Notes: generated from the letters alone by a model not told the origin. A DNA stretch of 64,000 bases from Thiocystis minor (GCF_016653465.1 NZ_NHSQ01000113.1:21664-85663), one strand, 5' to 3'; shown: positions 45,260 to 60,571, counted from the first letter of the stretch. Numbers and translations: made by a program.

Positions 45260-46282
45260 ATGAGCAACATCCATCACAACCGATTTCAACGATTCAAAAA
45301 AATCGAATCCCTGCTGCCCGCCGCCGGGGCGGCTGAGGCGGATTGCCTGGACGTGACGCGGCTGCTGGGGATGCTCGACGAGGACTATGGCAAGTCCGAC
45401 GACACCGCCCGCCGGCGCGCCCTGCAGCGCGATCTCCAGCAACTGCTGAAGGACGAGCGCATCGCCGTGGTCAATCCGCGCGGCAAACCGCTGCGCTATC
45501 AACGGTCGCGACGCCTTGAGGACGATCTGACCGACGACGATCTGTGCTGGAAAGACGCCATCGGGCACATCCAGGCCCTGGCGACCGATGTCGCGCGCCA
45601 GCGCCAGCTCGATCGACTCTGGCAGCGCCTGCTGGCTAACGCGGACGGTCTGGCGCTCGACGCGAAGCGCGTTCGCGTCCTCCCCGACACCTTGCGGTTG
45701 CAGTCGGCGGTCATCGATCCAAGAGTCCTCACTGCGGTCATCGCCGCGTTGGCGAAGGGCTGCGCGCTCGATGTGGTGTACGAAAACGCCAGAGGCGACA
45801 GCGCCAGGGCACGCATCCACCCCCAGGCAGTGGTCCAGCGCGGCCCGATTCCCTACCTCTTCGCCCTGAAGAACGACGAGGACGCGCCGGTGCGGTTGTA
45901 TGCACTGCATCGGATGCGCGCCCCCACGGCCCTGACCCAGGTTCCCGCCCGCCAGGCCGAGGGCTTCGATCTGGATCAAGCCATCGCGAAAGGAATCGCC
46001 GATTTCGGGCCGGGCAAGATGATCGAGCTGGAACTGCGGGTCGGCGGTTATCTGACCGACGTGATCGAGAACTGTCGTTTAAGCCCGGACCAGGAGGAAG
46101 AAGACGAGCCCGACGACTCAGCGTTCGACATCCGGATTCGGGCGCGCGTCCCCTCGACGGGGCAATTGCTGCGCTGGATTTTGGGAGCGGGGGACAATGT
46201 GGAAGTGCTCGCCCCGCCCGACTTGCGCCAGACCGTGGCGGCGCAGGCGGCGAAGATGGCGGGGCTCTATCAGGACGTCTAA
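45260..46282 (+). CDS. WYL-domain transcriptional regulator
   Basis: 340 aa with an N-terminal winged-helix region ([35 protein letters not shown]). A WYL-type ligand-binding domain follows ([55 protein letters not shown]), then a C-terminal WCX region ([14 protein letters not shown] to [13 protein letters not shown]). WYL proteins of this architecture (BrxR, CapW) repress phage-defence operons. Its divergent position to the small/AAA+/FtsZ-like/JAMM run strongly suggests it controls that run. Confidence 0.85.
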   Translation: MSNIHHNRFQRFKKIESLLPAAGAAEADCLDVTRLLGMLDEDYGKSDDTARRRALQRDLQQLLKDERIAVVNPRGKPLRYQRSRRLEDDLTDDDLCWKDAIGHIQALATDVARQRQLDRLWQRLLANADGLALDAKRVRVLPDTLRLQSAVIDPRVLTAVIAALAKGCALDVVYENARGDSARARIHPQAVVQRGPIPYLFALKNDEDAPVRLYALHRMRAPTALTQVPARQAEGFDLDQAIAKGIADFGPGKMIELELRVGGYLTDVIENCRLSPDQEEEDEPDDSAFDIRIRARVPSTGQLLRWILGAGDNVEVLAPPDLRQTVAAQAAKMAGLYQDV

Positions 46283-46415
46283 ACACGCCTTTCCGTTAGG
46301 GACACTGGACGCGGCCGATCTCTTATTGCAGTGCAGCAGATGGCGTATCCTGGATCTGAAGGCTAGAATCCGTGCCTGTGCTGTAATGACTCAAGCCATG
46401 CCACCGGAGCCCTCG

Positions 46416-49079
<2,664 letters not shown>

Positions 49080-49098
49080 CGTTTGAGCCTTTGATCTC

Positions 49099-49121
49099 GT
49101 GACACCGCTTCGCGGTGTCAC
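49099..49121. terminator. 10-bp hairpin downstream of acnA
   Basis: GTGACACCGC-TTC-GCGGTGTCAC is a perfect stem 20 bases after the acnA stop. There is no T-run on either strand, so it may act in mRNA 3'-end stability rather than intrinsic termination. Confidence 0.5.
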
Positions 49122-49288
49122 GCATCGAGTGGCGCTCTGCGCCACGTCATGCAACGGAATGGGCGCCAACATGCGCGTGCGGAGCGGTGTGGCGAGAGCA
49201 GCCCTATAGCCGGTTAGAAGATCATTAAATAGAACGTAATCGCCGAGTCGCCACATCGTCGATCAACAAGCTGAACAGGACTGAATCC

Positions 49289-49480
49289 ATGCACAGCACG
49301 ATGAATATGATCTATTGGAGATCTGATCGCTTCTGGCTCGGAAAGCTCCTTGAGCATCCAGAGATTATGACGCAGGGAGAAACGCTGGAAGAATTGGAGG
49401 AAAATCTCAGGGATGCCTATTTATTGATGGCGATGGAGGATGTTCCGAAAAGTTATGAAACGAAAAAAATCGCAATATAA
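49289..49480 (+). CDS. hicB: HicB-family antitoxin
   Basis: 63 aa. MIYWRSDRFWLGKLLEHPEIMTQGETLEELEENLRDAYLLMA is the partial RNase H-like HicB fold, with the typical W-x-G-x-L-x-E-x-P pattern. It lacks a C-terminal DNA-binding domain, as in short HicB proteins encoded before hicA. AGGA lies eight bases before the ATG; internal ATGs at 49301 and 49307 would give an even closer family start. The frame ends ATA-TAA, overlapping the hicA reading frame. Confidence 0.85.
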   Translation: MHSTMNMIYWRSDRFWLGKLLEHPEIMTQGETLEELEENLRDAYLLMAMEDVPKSYETKKIAI

Positions 49481-49653
49481 AAAGAACGGAGTTCATTGCC
49501 TGGCTTGAGAAGCAGGATTGCCGCTTTCTTCGACACGGATCGAGGCATGATATTTATCTCAATCCAACCAACGGGAAGAAACAACCCGTGCCGAGACATG
49601 CCGAAATCGACAATCAACTTGTCAAACACATCAAAAAGCAACTGGCTTTATAG
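49477..49653 (+). pseudogene. hicA: HicA toxin gene with ATG changed to ATA
   Basis: The frame encodes KRTEFIAWLEKQDCRFLRHG, then SRHDIYLNPTNGKKQPVPRH and AEIDNQLVKHIKKQLAL, a complete 58-residue HicA double-stranded-RNA-binding-fold mRNA interferase with the catalytic histidine in GSRHDIY. No ATG, GTG or TTG occurs in frame: the first codon aligned with the family methionine is ATA. In related loci the junction is ATGA (hicB stop / hicA start); here it reads ATAA, as if one G became A. The toxin may be silenced or poorly translated from AUA. Confidence 0.85.
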
Positions 49654-49671
49654 ACATTTCGCTCACCCTGA

Positions 49672-51063
<1,392 letters not shown>

Positions 51064-51115
51064 AGCCACACTTCACTGCTTGGCAAAAGCGCGCGGTCCA
51101 TGAAATCATAAAAAA

Positions 51116-51143
51116 GGCCGGTCACGCGCTAACGTGATCGGCC
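51116..51143 (-). terminator. Intrinsic terminator, minus strand
   Basis: GGCCGGTCACG and CGTGATCGGCC pair into an 11-bp stem (one G-T) with loop CGCTAA. On the minus strand it is followed by TTTTTTATG, so it terminates leftward transcription from the OmpA-like gene; it lies about 50 bases past the purB stop and may also limit antisense reading. Confidence 0.75.
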
Positions 51144-51148
51144 CTACC

Positions 51149-51179
51149 ATAAGCCCCACTCGGGGGGGGTGAGGCTTAT
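51149..51179. terminator. Second hairpin between purB and the OmpA-like gene
   Basis: ATAAGCC and GGCTTAT close a stem containing CAC/GTG and a loop with eight consecutive G. A further small hairpin (CCAGTC-AAAAA-GACTGG) lies at 51194-51210. Together they insulate the convergent genes. Confidence 0.5.
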
Positions 51180-51353
51180 TGGACACGTCCGAACCAGTCA
51201 AAAAGACTGGAACGGATTGAGATGACTTTGGAAAGTGCGAATTGGATTCAATCGACAGAGAGACCGAATCTATCTCGTCAAAAGCCGCGCTATCGCTCGA
51301 AGCAACCACCGCGCTTCAGGCAATCGGCGCGGTAAGGTTCAGCCCGGTCTCAA

Positions 51354-51938
51354 TTAACCGCCGTACTCGGCATTGATTTTCACACGGCGTTGCTGCACGG
51401 AGAAAATGTCGTAATCGGGGAGCATGTCGAGCTTGCCGCGACTCTCGACGGAGATGATGTCTTCCGAGGGGATGCCCTTGCTGATCATGTATTCCTGGAC
51501 GGTTTCGGCACGTCTTTTGCCAAGTTGATAGTTGTATTCCTCGGAGCCCTTTGCATCGGTGTGCCCGGTCAGCGAAATCTGTTCACGAACAGGCGTTTCC
51601 TGAACCTGTGCAATATAATCGTCGAGACGCTGCAACTCGCTGTCGTTCACGATGTTCTCAAGACGATACTTGTCGAACTCGAAATTCAGGCGGACCGTGA
51701 ACTCCTTGGGAACCGCAGGCGCCGCCGCGACGCAGGGCTCCAGATCACCAGGTCCATGGATGCTCTGCCAGCATTCGCCATAGTTGGTCACCCAGGCGGT
51801 CCCTTCGGGCTGAGCGGACCAGAAATGCTCGTTCATGTAGTCGCCGGCATTCGCGGCCAACGGAGCGGTGAGGGCAAAGGCGACCGCGAATGGAGCAGCC
51901 AGCGAGGCGAGGCGTGAAGTCATGATATGGTTGCGCAT
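51354..51938 (-). CDS. OmpA-family cell-envelope protein
   Basis: About 194 aa with a signal peptide (LAAPFAVAFALTAPLAANAG). A short linker region has two cysteines (YGECWQSIHGPGDLEPCV), then an OmpA-C peptidoglycan-binding domain: LNFEFDKYRLENIVNDSELQRLD, SLTGHTDAKGSEEYNYQLGKRRAE, ISVESRGKLDMLPDY and QQRRVKINAEY. There is no beta-barrel, so it is a periplasmic OmpA_C protein tethering peptidoglycan. A second ATG is five codons in (MTSRLAS). Confidence 0.88.
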   Translation of the reverse strand: MRNHIMTSRLASLAAPFAVAFALTAPLAANAGDYMNEHFWSAQPEGTAWVTNYGECWQSIHGPGDLEPCVAAAPAVPKEFTVRLNFEFDKYRLENIVNDSELQRLDDYIAQVQETPVREQISLTGHTDAKGSEEYNYQLGKRRAETVQEYMISKGIPSEDIISVESRGKLDMLPDYDIFSVQQRRVKINAEYGG

Positions 51939-52293
51939 CTTTCGTTTCCTGTTCAGGTGGGTGGAGATGTTCGAATCGGGAACCTTCGCGTAAGTTGAAG
52001 CATGCGTGAGTTAAAAACAACAGAGTCGCGGTTTCTCTCACGAACGTCGAAGTCCGCCGCCCGATGCTTATTTGAAGTCGTTGGAGCACGGGCAACGTGA
52101 AACGGCCGCAAATTGGAACACAGACATTTTAGCCCACAATAGGAACAAAAGTGCAACTTTTTCTATCCTCGCGGCATATTTACAACGACTGCTTCGCATA
52201 CGCAACATCTTGCACTGCTCAAATTACAAAAGTACCACTAAAATAAAGCGCTCGACAAGATTTTAGAATGTTGTCATTTTACAACAAAAGGCG
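51939..52293. other. AT-rich intergenic region upstream of the OmpA-like gene
   Basis: About 355 bases, markedly AT-richer than the surroundings from 52110 on (runs such as AAATTACAAAAGTACCACTA). It separates divergent genes and should hold both promoters. No repeats, RNA gene or credible open frame is seen; the AT-richness could mean an acquired or nucleoid-protein-bound stretch. Confidence 0.5.
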
Positions 52294-52902
52294 ATGAAAC
52301 ACCAATGGCAGGGCTCGGCTCACGAGGATCGGGAGCGATTATTGGTTCGTTTTACTCCTGTCAGCGCTCCGGGATCTTCCAAAATGAAACAGTCCATTCA
52401 AGATGACCCGATGCTCGGGACTTCCCCAGGCATTTTGCGGCTTGACCGTCGCGACCTGATCCGTCAAGCCAGCCTTCGGATGGCCGACCAGGCCCGCCGC
52501 GAGTTGCTTCTGTTCGCTCCCACGCTGGATCCCGACCTCTATGACCAGCGCCCCTTTCTGGGCGCCGTGCAGCAACTCGCGCTCGCGCGGCCGGTGCTGT
52601 CCGTCCGGATCCTGATCTTCGACGCTCGCCAAGCCAGCCTGAGCGGACACCGGCTGATCGAGCTCGCGCGGCGTCTAACCTCCCGAATCGCTATCCGCTG
52701 TGTCGACGAAGACGATCAAGACCGGTTGGACACCTTCCTGATCGCGGACGAATGCGGTTACATCCGCCGCCAGATGGCCGATTCCCTGGAGGCCATCGCG
52801 GACTTCAATAACCCCGGCGAGGCACGCCGTTTGCGCGCCGCCTTCAATCCGATCTGGGAGCGCGGCGCGTCCCCTCTCGAACTGCGTCGACTTGATCTGT
52901 AA
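52294..52902 (+). CDS. DUF7931-like protein
   Basis: About 202 aa (172 from the ATG at 52384, which starts closer to the conserved part). The core DLIRQASLRMADQARRELLLFAPTLDPDLYDQRPFLGAVQQLAL, with VRILIFDARQASLSGHRLIELARRL, recalls the phospholipase-D-like DUF7931 family seen near GNAT genes in proteobacteria, but the catalytic HKD signature is absent. Role unknown. Neither start has a strong ribosome site. It precedes a lipase-like hydrolase by 9 bases, probably an operon. Confidence 0.6.
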   Translation: MKHQWQGSAHEDRERLLVRFTPVSAPGSSKMKQSIQDDPMLGTSPGILRLDRRDLIRQASLRMADQARRELLLFAPTLDPDLYDQRPFLGAVQQLALARPVLSVRILIFDARQASLSGHRLIELARRLTSRIAIRCVDEDDQDRLDTFLIADECGYIRRQMADSLEAIADFNNPGEARRLRAAFNPIWERGASPLELRRLDL

Positions 52903-52914
52903 GGCTTTCAATTG

Positions 52915-54051
52915 ATGGCATCTCGCACCAAGCCAAGATCCCGCTGGCAGCGTCCCCTGCTGCTAGCATTTCTGTGTGTCTTCACCGCTGTCCTGATCTG
53001 GACCTGGTGGGCCGAGGAACACCCGCGCGAAGAGCGGCAGCTTCGCGTCCTCGTCCACGACCGGCTTCACGACTGGTTTCCGCAGGCCATGAGTCCGGAC
53101 GATGACGGCTGGCACGGTCTGGAGCCGCGCATCGGCGAGGGCTCGGCCGGGAGGCCGCGCATCGTCCTCGTGCATGGCCTGGACGAGCCGGGGAGCATTT
53201 GGCACGACCTCTTTCCGGTCTTGGACGCCGCCGGTTTCGAGGTCTGGGAATTCCGCTATCCGAACGATCAGGGCATTGATCGCAGCGCTCAATACCTGGC
53301 GGAACATTGGCCCGATCTGCCGGCGGACCGCCCCGCCATTCTGATTGGACACAGTATGGGCGGGCTGGTCATCCGGGAATTCATCTCGCGCTGGCGGCAT
53401 CCGGTCGGGACAACCTCACGGGTCGCAGGCGCGCCCATTCGCGGCGCCATTCTGGTCGGCACCCCGAATCACGGATCGGAATGGGCGCGGCTGCGGATCT
53501 GGCTCGAACTTCGCGATCAGTGGATCGAGGAAGGAGACCGCCGCTTCTCGCTCTTCGCCGCCCTGCGCGATGGCACGGGCGAGGCAAAAATCGATTTGCG
53601 GCCGGGTAGCGAGTATCTAACGGCCTTGAATGCCAAGGCCTGGCCTGAAGCGGTGCCGATCCGACTGATTGGCGGCATCCTGCTCGAATCGCCGCCGTGG
53701 ATGTCGGACAGCGTCACCGCGATCGCCAAAGAGTTGCCCGCCGCCGACCTGAAGGACATGTTCGCGTCCTGGTGGTCGGACATCGGCGAGGGGCTCGGCG
53801 ACGGCGTCGTTTCGCTCACCTCGCTCGACCTCCCGGAAGCCCCGCCGCCGATCTTGGTTCCGGCATCGCATCGCGGCCTGCTGATGAGATTCCAGCCGAA
53901 TGAGCCTCAACCGCCCGCGATCGCGCCGATTTTAGGCATCCTGGAGGAGTGGAGCGATCGGCGGGAAGCGTCCGTGCAGCCCGCCACCGAGGTGATCCGT
54001 CAAGAAGATCCACTGGAGACGGATCGTCTGGATGACGAAGAAGAGCAGTAA
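52915..54051 (+). CDS. Membrane-anchored alpha/beta hydrolase, lipase-like
   Basis: About 378 aa. One N-terminal membrane span (LLLAFLCVFTAVLIWTWWAEE) places the rest in the periplasm. IVLVHGLDEPGSIWHDLFPVL supplies the oxyanion region, ILIGHSMGGLVIREF the nucleophile elbow G-H-S-M-G, and SHRGLLMRF the likely catalytic histidine; VGTPNHGSEWARL is typical of lipases and PGAP1-like hydrolases. A TTG at 52912 directly precedes the ATG. The acidic C-terminus (ETDRLDDEEEQ) is unusual. Substrate unknown. Confidence 0.8.
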   Translation: MASRTKPRSRWQRPLLLAFLCVFTAVLIWTWWAEEHPREERQLRVLVHDRLHDWFPQAMSPDDDGWHGLEPRIGEGSAGRPRIVLVHGLDEPGSIWHDLFPVLDAAGFEVWEFRYPNDQGIDRSAQYLAEHWPDLPADRPAILIGHSMGGLVIREFISRWRHPVGTTSRVAGAPIRGAILVGTPNHGSEWARLRIWLELRDQWIEEGDRRFSLFAALRDGTGEAKIDLRPGSEYLTALNAKAWPEAVPIRLIGGILLESPPWMSDSVTAIAKELPAADLKDMFASWWSDIGEGLGDGVVSLTSLDLPEAPPPILVPASHRGLLMRFQPNEPQPPAIAPILGILEEWSDRREASVQPATEVIRQEDPLETDRLDDEEEQ

Positions 54052-54168
54052 GACGAGGCGGTCTTGATTCGACGGCGTGGTTCCATGGGAGATGGTTTGG
54101 CTTTGTGCCGACAATGGCCTGAATCCTCCGGGTTAGCCTTGACACTGACCCTGCCGCTGGCGATCTGG

Positions 54169-54430
54169 GATGTCGCGACAGCGGTCCGCGATGCCTCATT
54201 CACGGTCAAGGATGGCGAGTTCTTCATCCGGTCGGTCCATCGGGTTACGGCAAGTCCATCCTGCTCAGCAGGATTGTGGGTCTAGAGGACATCTCCAGCG
54301 GCGAACTGACGCTTGACGGACGCTCGCTCAAGGGGGCACACCCCAAAGACAGGAACATGGCGATGGTATTCCAGAGCTGCGCGAGAACCTTGCCTTTCCG
54401 CTCAAACTCGCCGGCCTGCCGCAACCGTAG
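54169..54430 (+). pseudogene. Decayed sugar ABC transporter ATPase (MalK/UgpC type)
   Basis: Three reading frames carry consecutive pieces of one ATPase: DVATAVRDASFTVKDGEFFI, then GPSGYGKSILLSRIVGLEDI with SSGELTLDGRSLKGAHPKDR and NMAMVFQS, then RENLAFPLKLAGLPQP before TAG. The segment between MVFQ and ENLAF (normally YALYPHMTV) is deleted, and everything after is missing. At least two frameshifts plus truncation, so a dead remnant. No other ABC transporter piece is visible around it. Confidence 0.85.
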
Positions 54431-54735
54431 AGTACGCGGGGTGCCTGGTGAGCACAAAATGCTCAAAATCCATATCCATAGCACCCAGATGGCACACATT
54501 ATCACCGTTGCGGCAAGCCAATGGAGCACGCTTACGGGCTTGGTCAGGTGGTGGTGGTTGCACAAGGCCGAGCGATGGCCCGCGCCCAGGCACGCCGACG
54601 ACTATCAGGCTCTGCGCCTCGACCTGCGAGCCGCCGCGTCGCGACGAACTGGAAATAACCCCTTGGACCGATGGTGACTTGCCCGAGAATGTCGTCGCAC
54701 GCGGTCTTATCGACAGCATTCCCCGCCTTGCACTG
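54431..54735. other. Non-coding remainder between the ABC remnant and the nucleotidase gene
   Basis: About 300 bases with no gene. A short frame holding DELEITPWTDGDLPENVVAR could be another decayed fragment, but I cannot assign it to a family. Confidence 0.4.
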
Positions 54736-56274
54736 TTAAGGCAGGCTGCGCTGAATCCGCCCATCCAGTCGAGGCGCAATGGCCTTCCCGTAGCGAATGG
54801 CCTCGATCAGCAGGTCCGAAATCAGGCGGCCGGTCATCACCGGGGCCGTCATCTCGGTGAGGATCGCATAGCCATCGCCGCCCGTCGCCAGGAAATCGGG
54901 CATGACGACCTGGTAAAGCCGCTCGGGATCGATGGGGCCATCCGTCAGGCTGGCCGACACCAGCCGCCGGTCCGCGATGACATAGCGTAGACCGGACACC
55001 TGGAGAAATCCGCCAGGGTTGTCCTCGGGATCGAACGTGGCGCTCCGTTGCAGTGCCGCGATCAACTGCGCCCCGGTAAGCTGCCCCACGACTAGTTCAT
55101 TGCGGAAGGGAAAAGCCTGATAGACCTGTTTGAGCGTCACGGGTCCGCGCGGAATGCTCGCCCGGAAGCCGCCGGCATTGAACAAAGCGACATCCGCCAG
55201 CGTAACTTCGCGCGCCAGATCCGCCACCAGATTGCCGAAGACGGCCTCGCCACGGCGGATGTCCTCGCGCCGGGCGCTCAAGTCCACGGCCGCCACCCCG
55301 ATCTCCTCGGCCAGTCCAACCTCCGCCTCCGCGACAATGCGCGCGACTTCGGCCGCCATCTCGGGATCTTCGGGTACGCTGGCATCCATGGGCAGAAGAT
55401 GGTAGGCGGTGCGCTCCAGATGCCCCTCCCGACAGGCCAGATCCAGGCGGCCGAGCCAATGACCGCGCTCGCCGGCCTGTACGATCGCGACGTTGCCCTC
55501 CAGCACCGGTTGTTCCAGGACAAAGTGATTGTGACCGCCGACGATCAGATCGATCTCCGGAACCGCCTGCGCCAACCGCCGGTCGTCGGTCAGCCCGAGA
55601 TGCGACAGGATGACCACCAGATCGGCCTGTTCGCGCAAGTCAGGCACGAGCCGCCGGGCGACGGTCACCGGAGCCTCGACGCTCACGCCCACTGCATTGC
55701 GCGGATGGGTCGCCGTCGTCAGCTCCGGGGTGGTCAGTCCCAGCAGGGCAACGGTCGGTCCGCCCGGCCTGGCGATCACCAGGGTCGGCTGGACCGGCAA
55801 GGGCTCTGGATGAGTCTGAATATTGGCCGAGAGAAAGGGGAAATCCGCCTGCCCGGCCAGACGCCGGAAGACATCCTGACCATAATCGAACTCATGGTTG
55901 CCCATGACCGCGGCATCCACGCCCATGCGGTTGAACAGGATGACGTCAGGGATGCCGAGGAACAGACTGGAACTGACCGTTCCCTGAAGCAGGTCGCCGG
56001 CGAACAGAAGGAGCACGGGGCGGTCGGGATTCTCCGCGCGCACCCGCGCCGCGGTTGCCGCCAGTCGCGCAAGACCGCCGATGCCTGCGGGATGACCCGC
56101 AGCGGAGACCGCGTCGGTATCGGGCTCCAGTTGACCGTGGAAGTCGTTGAAATGCAGGAGGGTGACGGTCGCGCCAGTTCGGCAACCCGCATCGGCCACG
56201 CCATGGATGAGAAGGCTCAGCAGACAAGCCAGGAGTCGGATCGAGCGAGCTGTCGAGATGAACATATCAGCCAA
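54736..56274 (-). CDS. 5'-nucleotidase / UshA-like metallophosphatase
   Basis: About 512 aa, exported (LLACLLSLLIHGVADAG). The N-terminal metallophosphatase domain shows TLLHFNDFHGQLEPD, LLFAGDLLQGTVSS, AVMGNHEFDYG, VVILSHLG and LIVGGHNHF. The C-terminal nucleotidase domain shows GNLVADLAREV, ALFNAGGFRASIPRG and MPDFLATGGDGY. It hydrolyses nucleotides or nucleotide sugars in the periplasm. A start at 56274 or at the inner ATG 56262 is possible. Confidence 0.9.
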   Translation of the reverse strand: MADMFISTARSIRLLACLLSLLIHGVADAGCRTGATVTLLHFNDFHGQLEPDTDAVSAAGHPAGIGGLARLAATAARVRAENPDRPVLLLFAGDLLQGTVSSSLFLGIPDVILFNRMGVDAAVMGNHEFDYGQDVFRRLAGQADFPFLSANIQTHPEPLPVQPTLVIARPGGPTVALLGLTTPELTTATHPRNAVGVSVEAPVTVARRLVPDLREQADLVVILSHLGLTDDRRLAQAVPEIDLIVGGHNHFVLEQPVLEGNVAIVQAGERGHWLGRLDLACREGHLERTAYHLLPMDASVPEDPEMAAEVARIVAEAEVGLAEEIGVAAVDLSARREDIRRGEAVFGNLVADLAREVTLADVALFNAGGFRASIPRGPVTLKQVYQAFPFRNELVVGQLTGAQLIAALQRSATFDPEDNPGGFLQVSGLRYVIADRRLVSASLTDGPIDPERLYQVVMPDFLATGGDGYAILTEMTAPVMTGRLISDLLIEAIRYGKAIAPRLDGRIQRSLP

Positions 56275-56329
56275 GGCGCCAATGAAACTTGAGATCGCGC
56301 GGCCGACGGCGACGCGATCCCCGTTTGAA

Positions 56330-56989
56330 TTATCTCTGAGGCGCGCGCAGCGGAGCCATATGCATCATCCACTGCGGCTGAGGCCGTGCCGCGGGCGCGG
56401 TGACAATCGGGGCAGGCGCAATCTCGACTGGCTGCGCGGATTCAGGTTCGGCAGAGACGGGGGCGCTCTCGACAGTCTCAGCCGCTACTGGCTCAACCGC
56501 CTCCATCACCGGGGCCGCCTCGGTCGCCACCGGCTCAACCGCCGGGACTAACTCGGCCGCTACTGGTTCGACCGCCTCGACCGCCGGAGCCCCCTCGGCC
56601 GCTACTGGCTCAACCGCCTCGACGGCCGGGGCCGCCTCCGCCGGGTCACCCGCCGAGGCCGCATCGACCGCTACTGGCTCGACCGCCTCGACCGCCGGAG
56701 CCCCCTCGTCCGCTACTGGCTCGACCGGAGCCTCGGCGACGGGAGCGGGTTTCGCAACCGGTGGCGGAGCCGGCGGTTGAACGAGGGTGACGCTCCCGAC
56801 CCGCGCGAGATTCGTGGACACCTGCTTTGGATTGAGTGGAACTTGGTCGCCGGCAAGTCGATCCGAGGAGATGGCGTAGATTGCCCCCAGGACAACCAAC
56901 ACGCTCACGCTACCAACGATCATCTTGCTGCTATCGATGTTCCCCAGCATGGCTCGCGCTTGCGCGAGTCCGGGCACGACTTCACTCAT
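56330..56989 (-). CDS. Membrane-anchored Pro/Ala/Val/Glu-repeat protein
   Basis: About 219 aa from ATG 56989 (SEVVPGLAQARAMLGNIDSS). One span (MIVGSVSVLVVLGAIYAISS) follows a short cytoplasmic part. The remainder is a low-complexity region with at least five versions of APAVEAVEPVAAE and a tail QPQWMMHMAPLRAPQR. Such PAVE/PAPE regions make extended periplasmic linkers, as in TonB-like or peptidoglycan-spanning proteins, but no TonB domain is present. The repeat DNA is 15-45 bases per unit and GC-rich. Function unknown. Confidence 0.7.
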   Translation of the reverse strand: MSEVVPGLAQARAMLGNIDSSKMIVGSVSVLVVLGAIYAISSDRLAGDQVPLNPKQVSTNLARVGSVTLVQPPAPPPVAKPAPVAEAPVEPVADEGAPAVEAVEPVAVDAASAGDPAEAAPAVEAVEPVAAEGAPAVEAVEPVAAELVPAVEPVATEAAPVMEAVEPVAAETVESAPVSAEPESAQPVEIAPAPIVTAPAARPQPQWMMHMAPLRAPQR

Positions 56990-57677
56990 CGGGTTGATCC
57001 TCTTGTTCGGAATGTCGAGTCTAAAAAATATTAAGATCTGACAGGTTAAGCACATGCAGGCTGCCTGAACGAACGTCTTCGCTCAAGTAAAGAATTTGAT
57101 GCCTCTGCCCGGTGTCAGCCGAGGGATTCCGTCTCATGGGGCTTGGCACCCCAAGCCGACATGGAACGTATCGTCTCACAGCAGAGTCGATCAATGCCTT
57201 ACTTCAGCTTGCCCGACCTGTCGCATGGCGATGAAGCGATGAGTCAGCAAGTTGAGAACTGTTCGTGATGTTGCGATGCGGAGGAATCGCGTCATGGCGA
57301 AAAAGATGCTGCCGCGCCGGAAAACTAACACAATTCATCCCCGTTCTAAATAGGTTATGGCTTGTCGTGGCGGTCACGCCAGGATCGAGCCGAAAGGCGC
57401 TGGCATCACGAGTTCGCCCTGGCTATCCCGAAATTACCCATCCAGGGTTACGGGTTATTAAATCCTCAAGATTGATGCAGTCCGGGGACGGCTGGTTCCC
57501 TGGTGCGTTATATTTACGCGTTGTTTCGGGGCTTCGTCTTTCCAGGCCCGCGCTATGCCGCGGTCGCATCTGATCCGACACGAAGTCTCGGTCGAATCGA
57601 TCTTGCCCAGCAACGCCCCAAGCGTCCAGCCGAGCGTCCCTCAAGTATTCTACTGAAAAGACCGGAGAACAAACACG
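56990..57677. other. Long intergenic region upstream of ppsA
   Basis: About 690 bases. A perfect 7-bp hairpin (GGCTTGG-CACC-CCAAGCC) lies near 57137-57154. One open frame (57265-57573) has no ribosome site or family. The region must carry the ppsA promoter and possibly a long leader. I recognise no riboswitch, tRNA or known operator. Confidence 0.45.
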
Positions 57678-60053
<2,376 letters not shown>

Positions 60054-60096
60054 CCCGAGTCGTTTCGTTCCGAGACGCCTGCGTCTGCAATCCGAG

Positions 60097-60121
60097 AAAT
60101 CCCCCGTTTGGGGGATTTTTT
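60097..60121 (+). terminator. Intrinsic terminator of ppsA
   Basis: AAATCCCCC-GTTT-GGGGGATTTTTTT: nearly perfect stem followed by a run of T, 43 bases after the stop codon. Confidence 0.93.
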
Positions 60122-60283
60122 GTGGCTGGTCAAAATTTCTCGACCGTCACTGTTCCCGTTTCTCGAGCTTCCCCCTCGGTCAGCGGCTCGTGACATGACT
60201 GTTGAATCTATCCCTCGCTTGACGATAGCGTTCGATTGGCGTACTAGGTTTCCACTCTTACAACCGCTGTTTGAAAACGCAAC

Positions 60284-60571
60284 ATGCCAAAGATCGTGAA
60301 CACGGGCGTCAAGCTCGAAGAAGGTCTCCACCAACGCTTGAAAAGCTTGAGCATGATGAAGGCCCGTAGTCCACACTGGCTGATGAAAGCGGCCATCGAG
60401 CAGTATGTTCAGCGCGAAGAGCGGTACGAGCAGGAAAAACGTGAAGATCTGGAGCGCTGGGAACGCTACAAGCTCACAGGGCAAGCGGTGACTCAACCAG
60501 CGGTCAAGGTGTGGTTGAGTACCTGGGGCGATGACGGCGCGGGCGAGGTTTCCCCGCCATGTCCGAAGTGA
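60284..60571 (+). CDS. Ribbon-helix-helix antitoxin (ParD/CopG-like)
   Basis: 95 aa. GVKLEEGLHQRLKSLSMMKARSPHWLMKAAIEQYVQREERYEQEK forms an RHH DNA-binding motif followed by a charged helix that should wrap the toxin. It overlaps the toxin gene by 13 bases. The pair lies between two nearly identical intrinsic terminators. Confidence 0.85.
   Translation: MPKIVNTGVKLEEGLHQRLKSLSMMKARSPHWLMKAAIEQYVQREERYEQEKREDLERWERYKLTGQAVTQPAVKVWLSTWGDDGAGEVSPPCPK

Noticed and set aside
46197..46415. N-terminal extension of acnA
   Set aside because: It overlaps the WYL gene, is arginine-rich shadow sequence, and the ATG at 46416 has a ribosome site and the family N-terminus.
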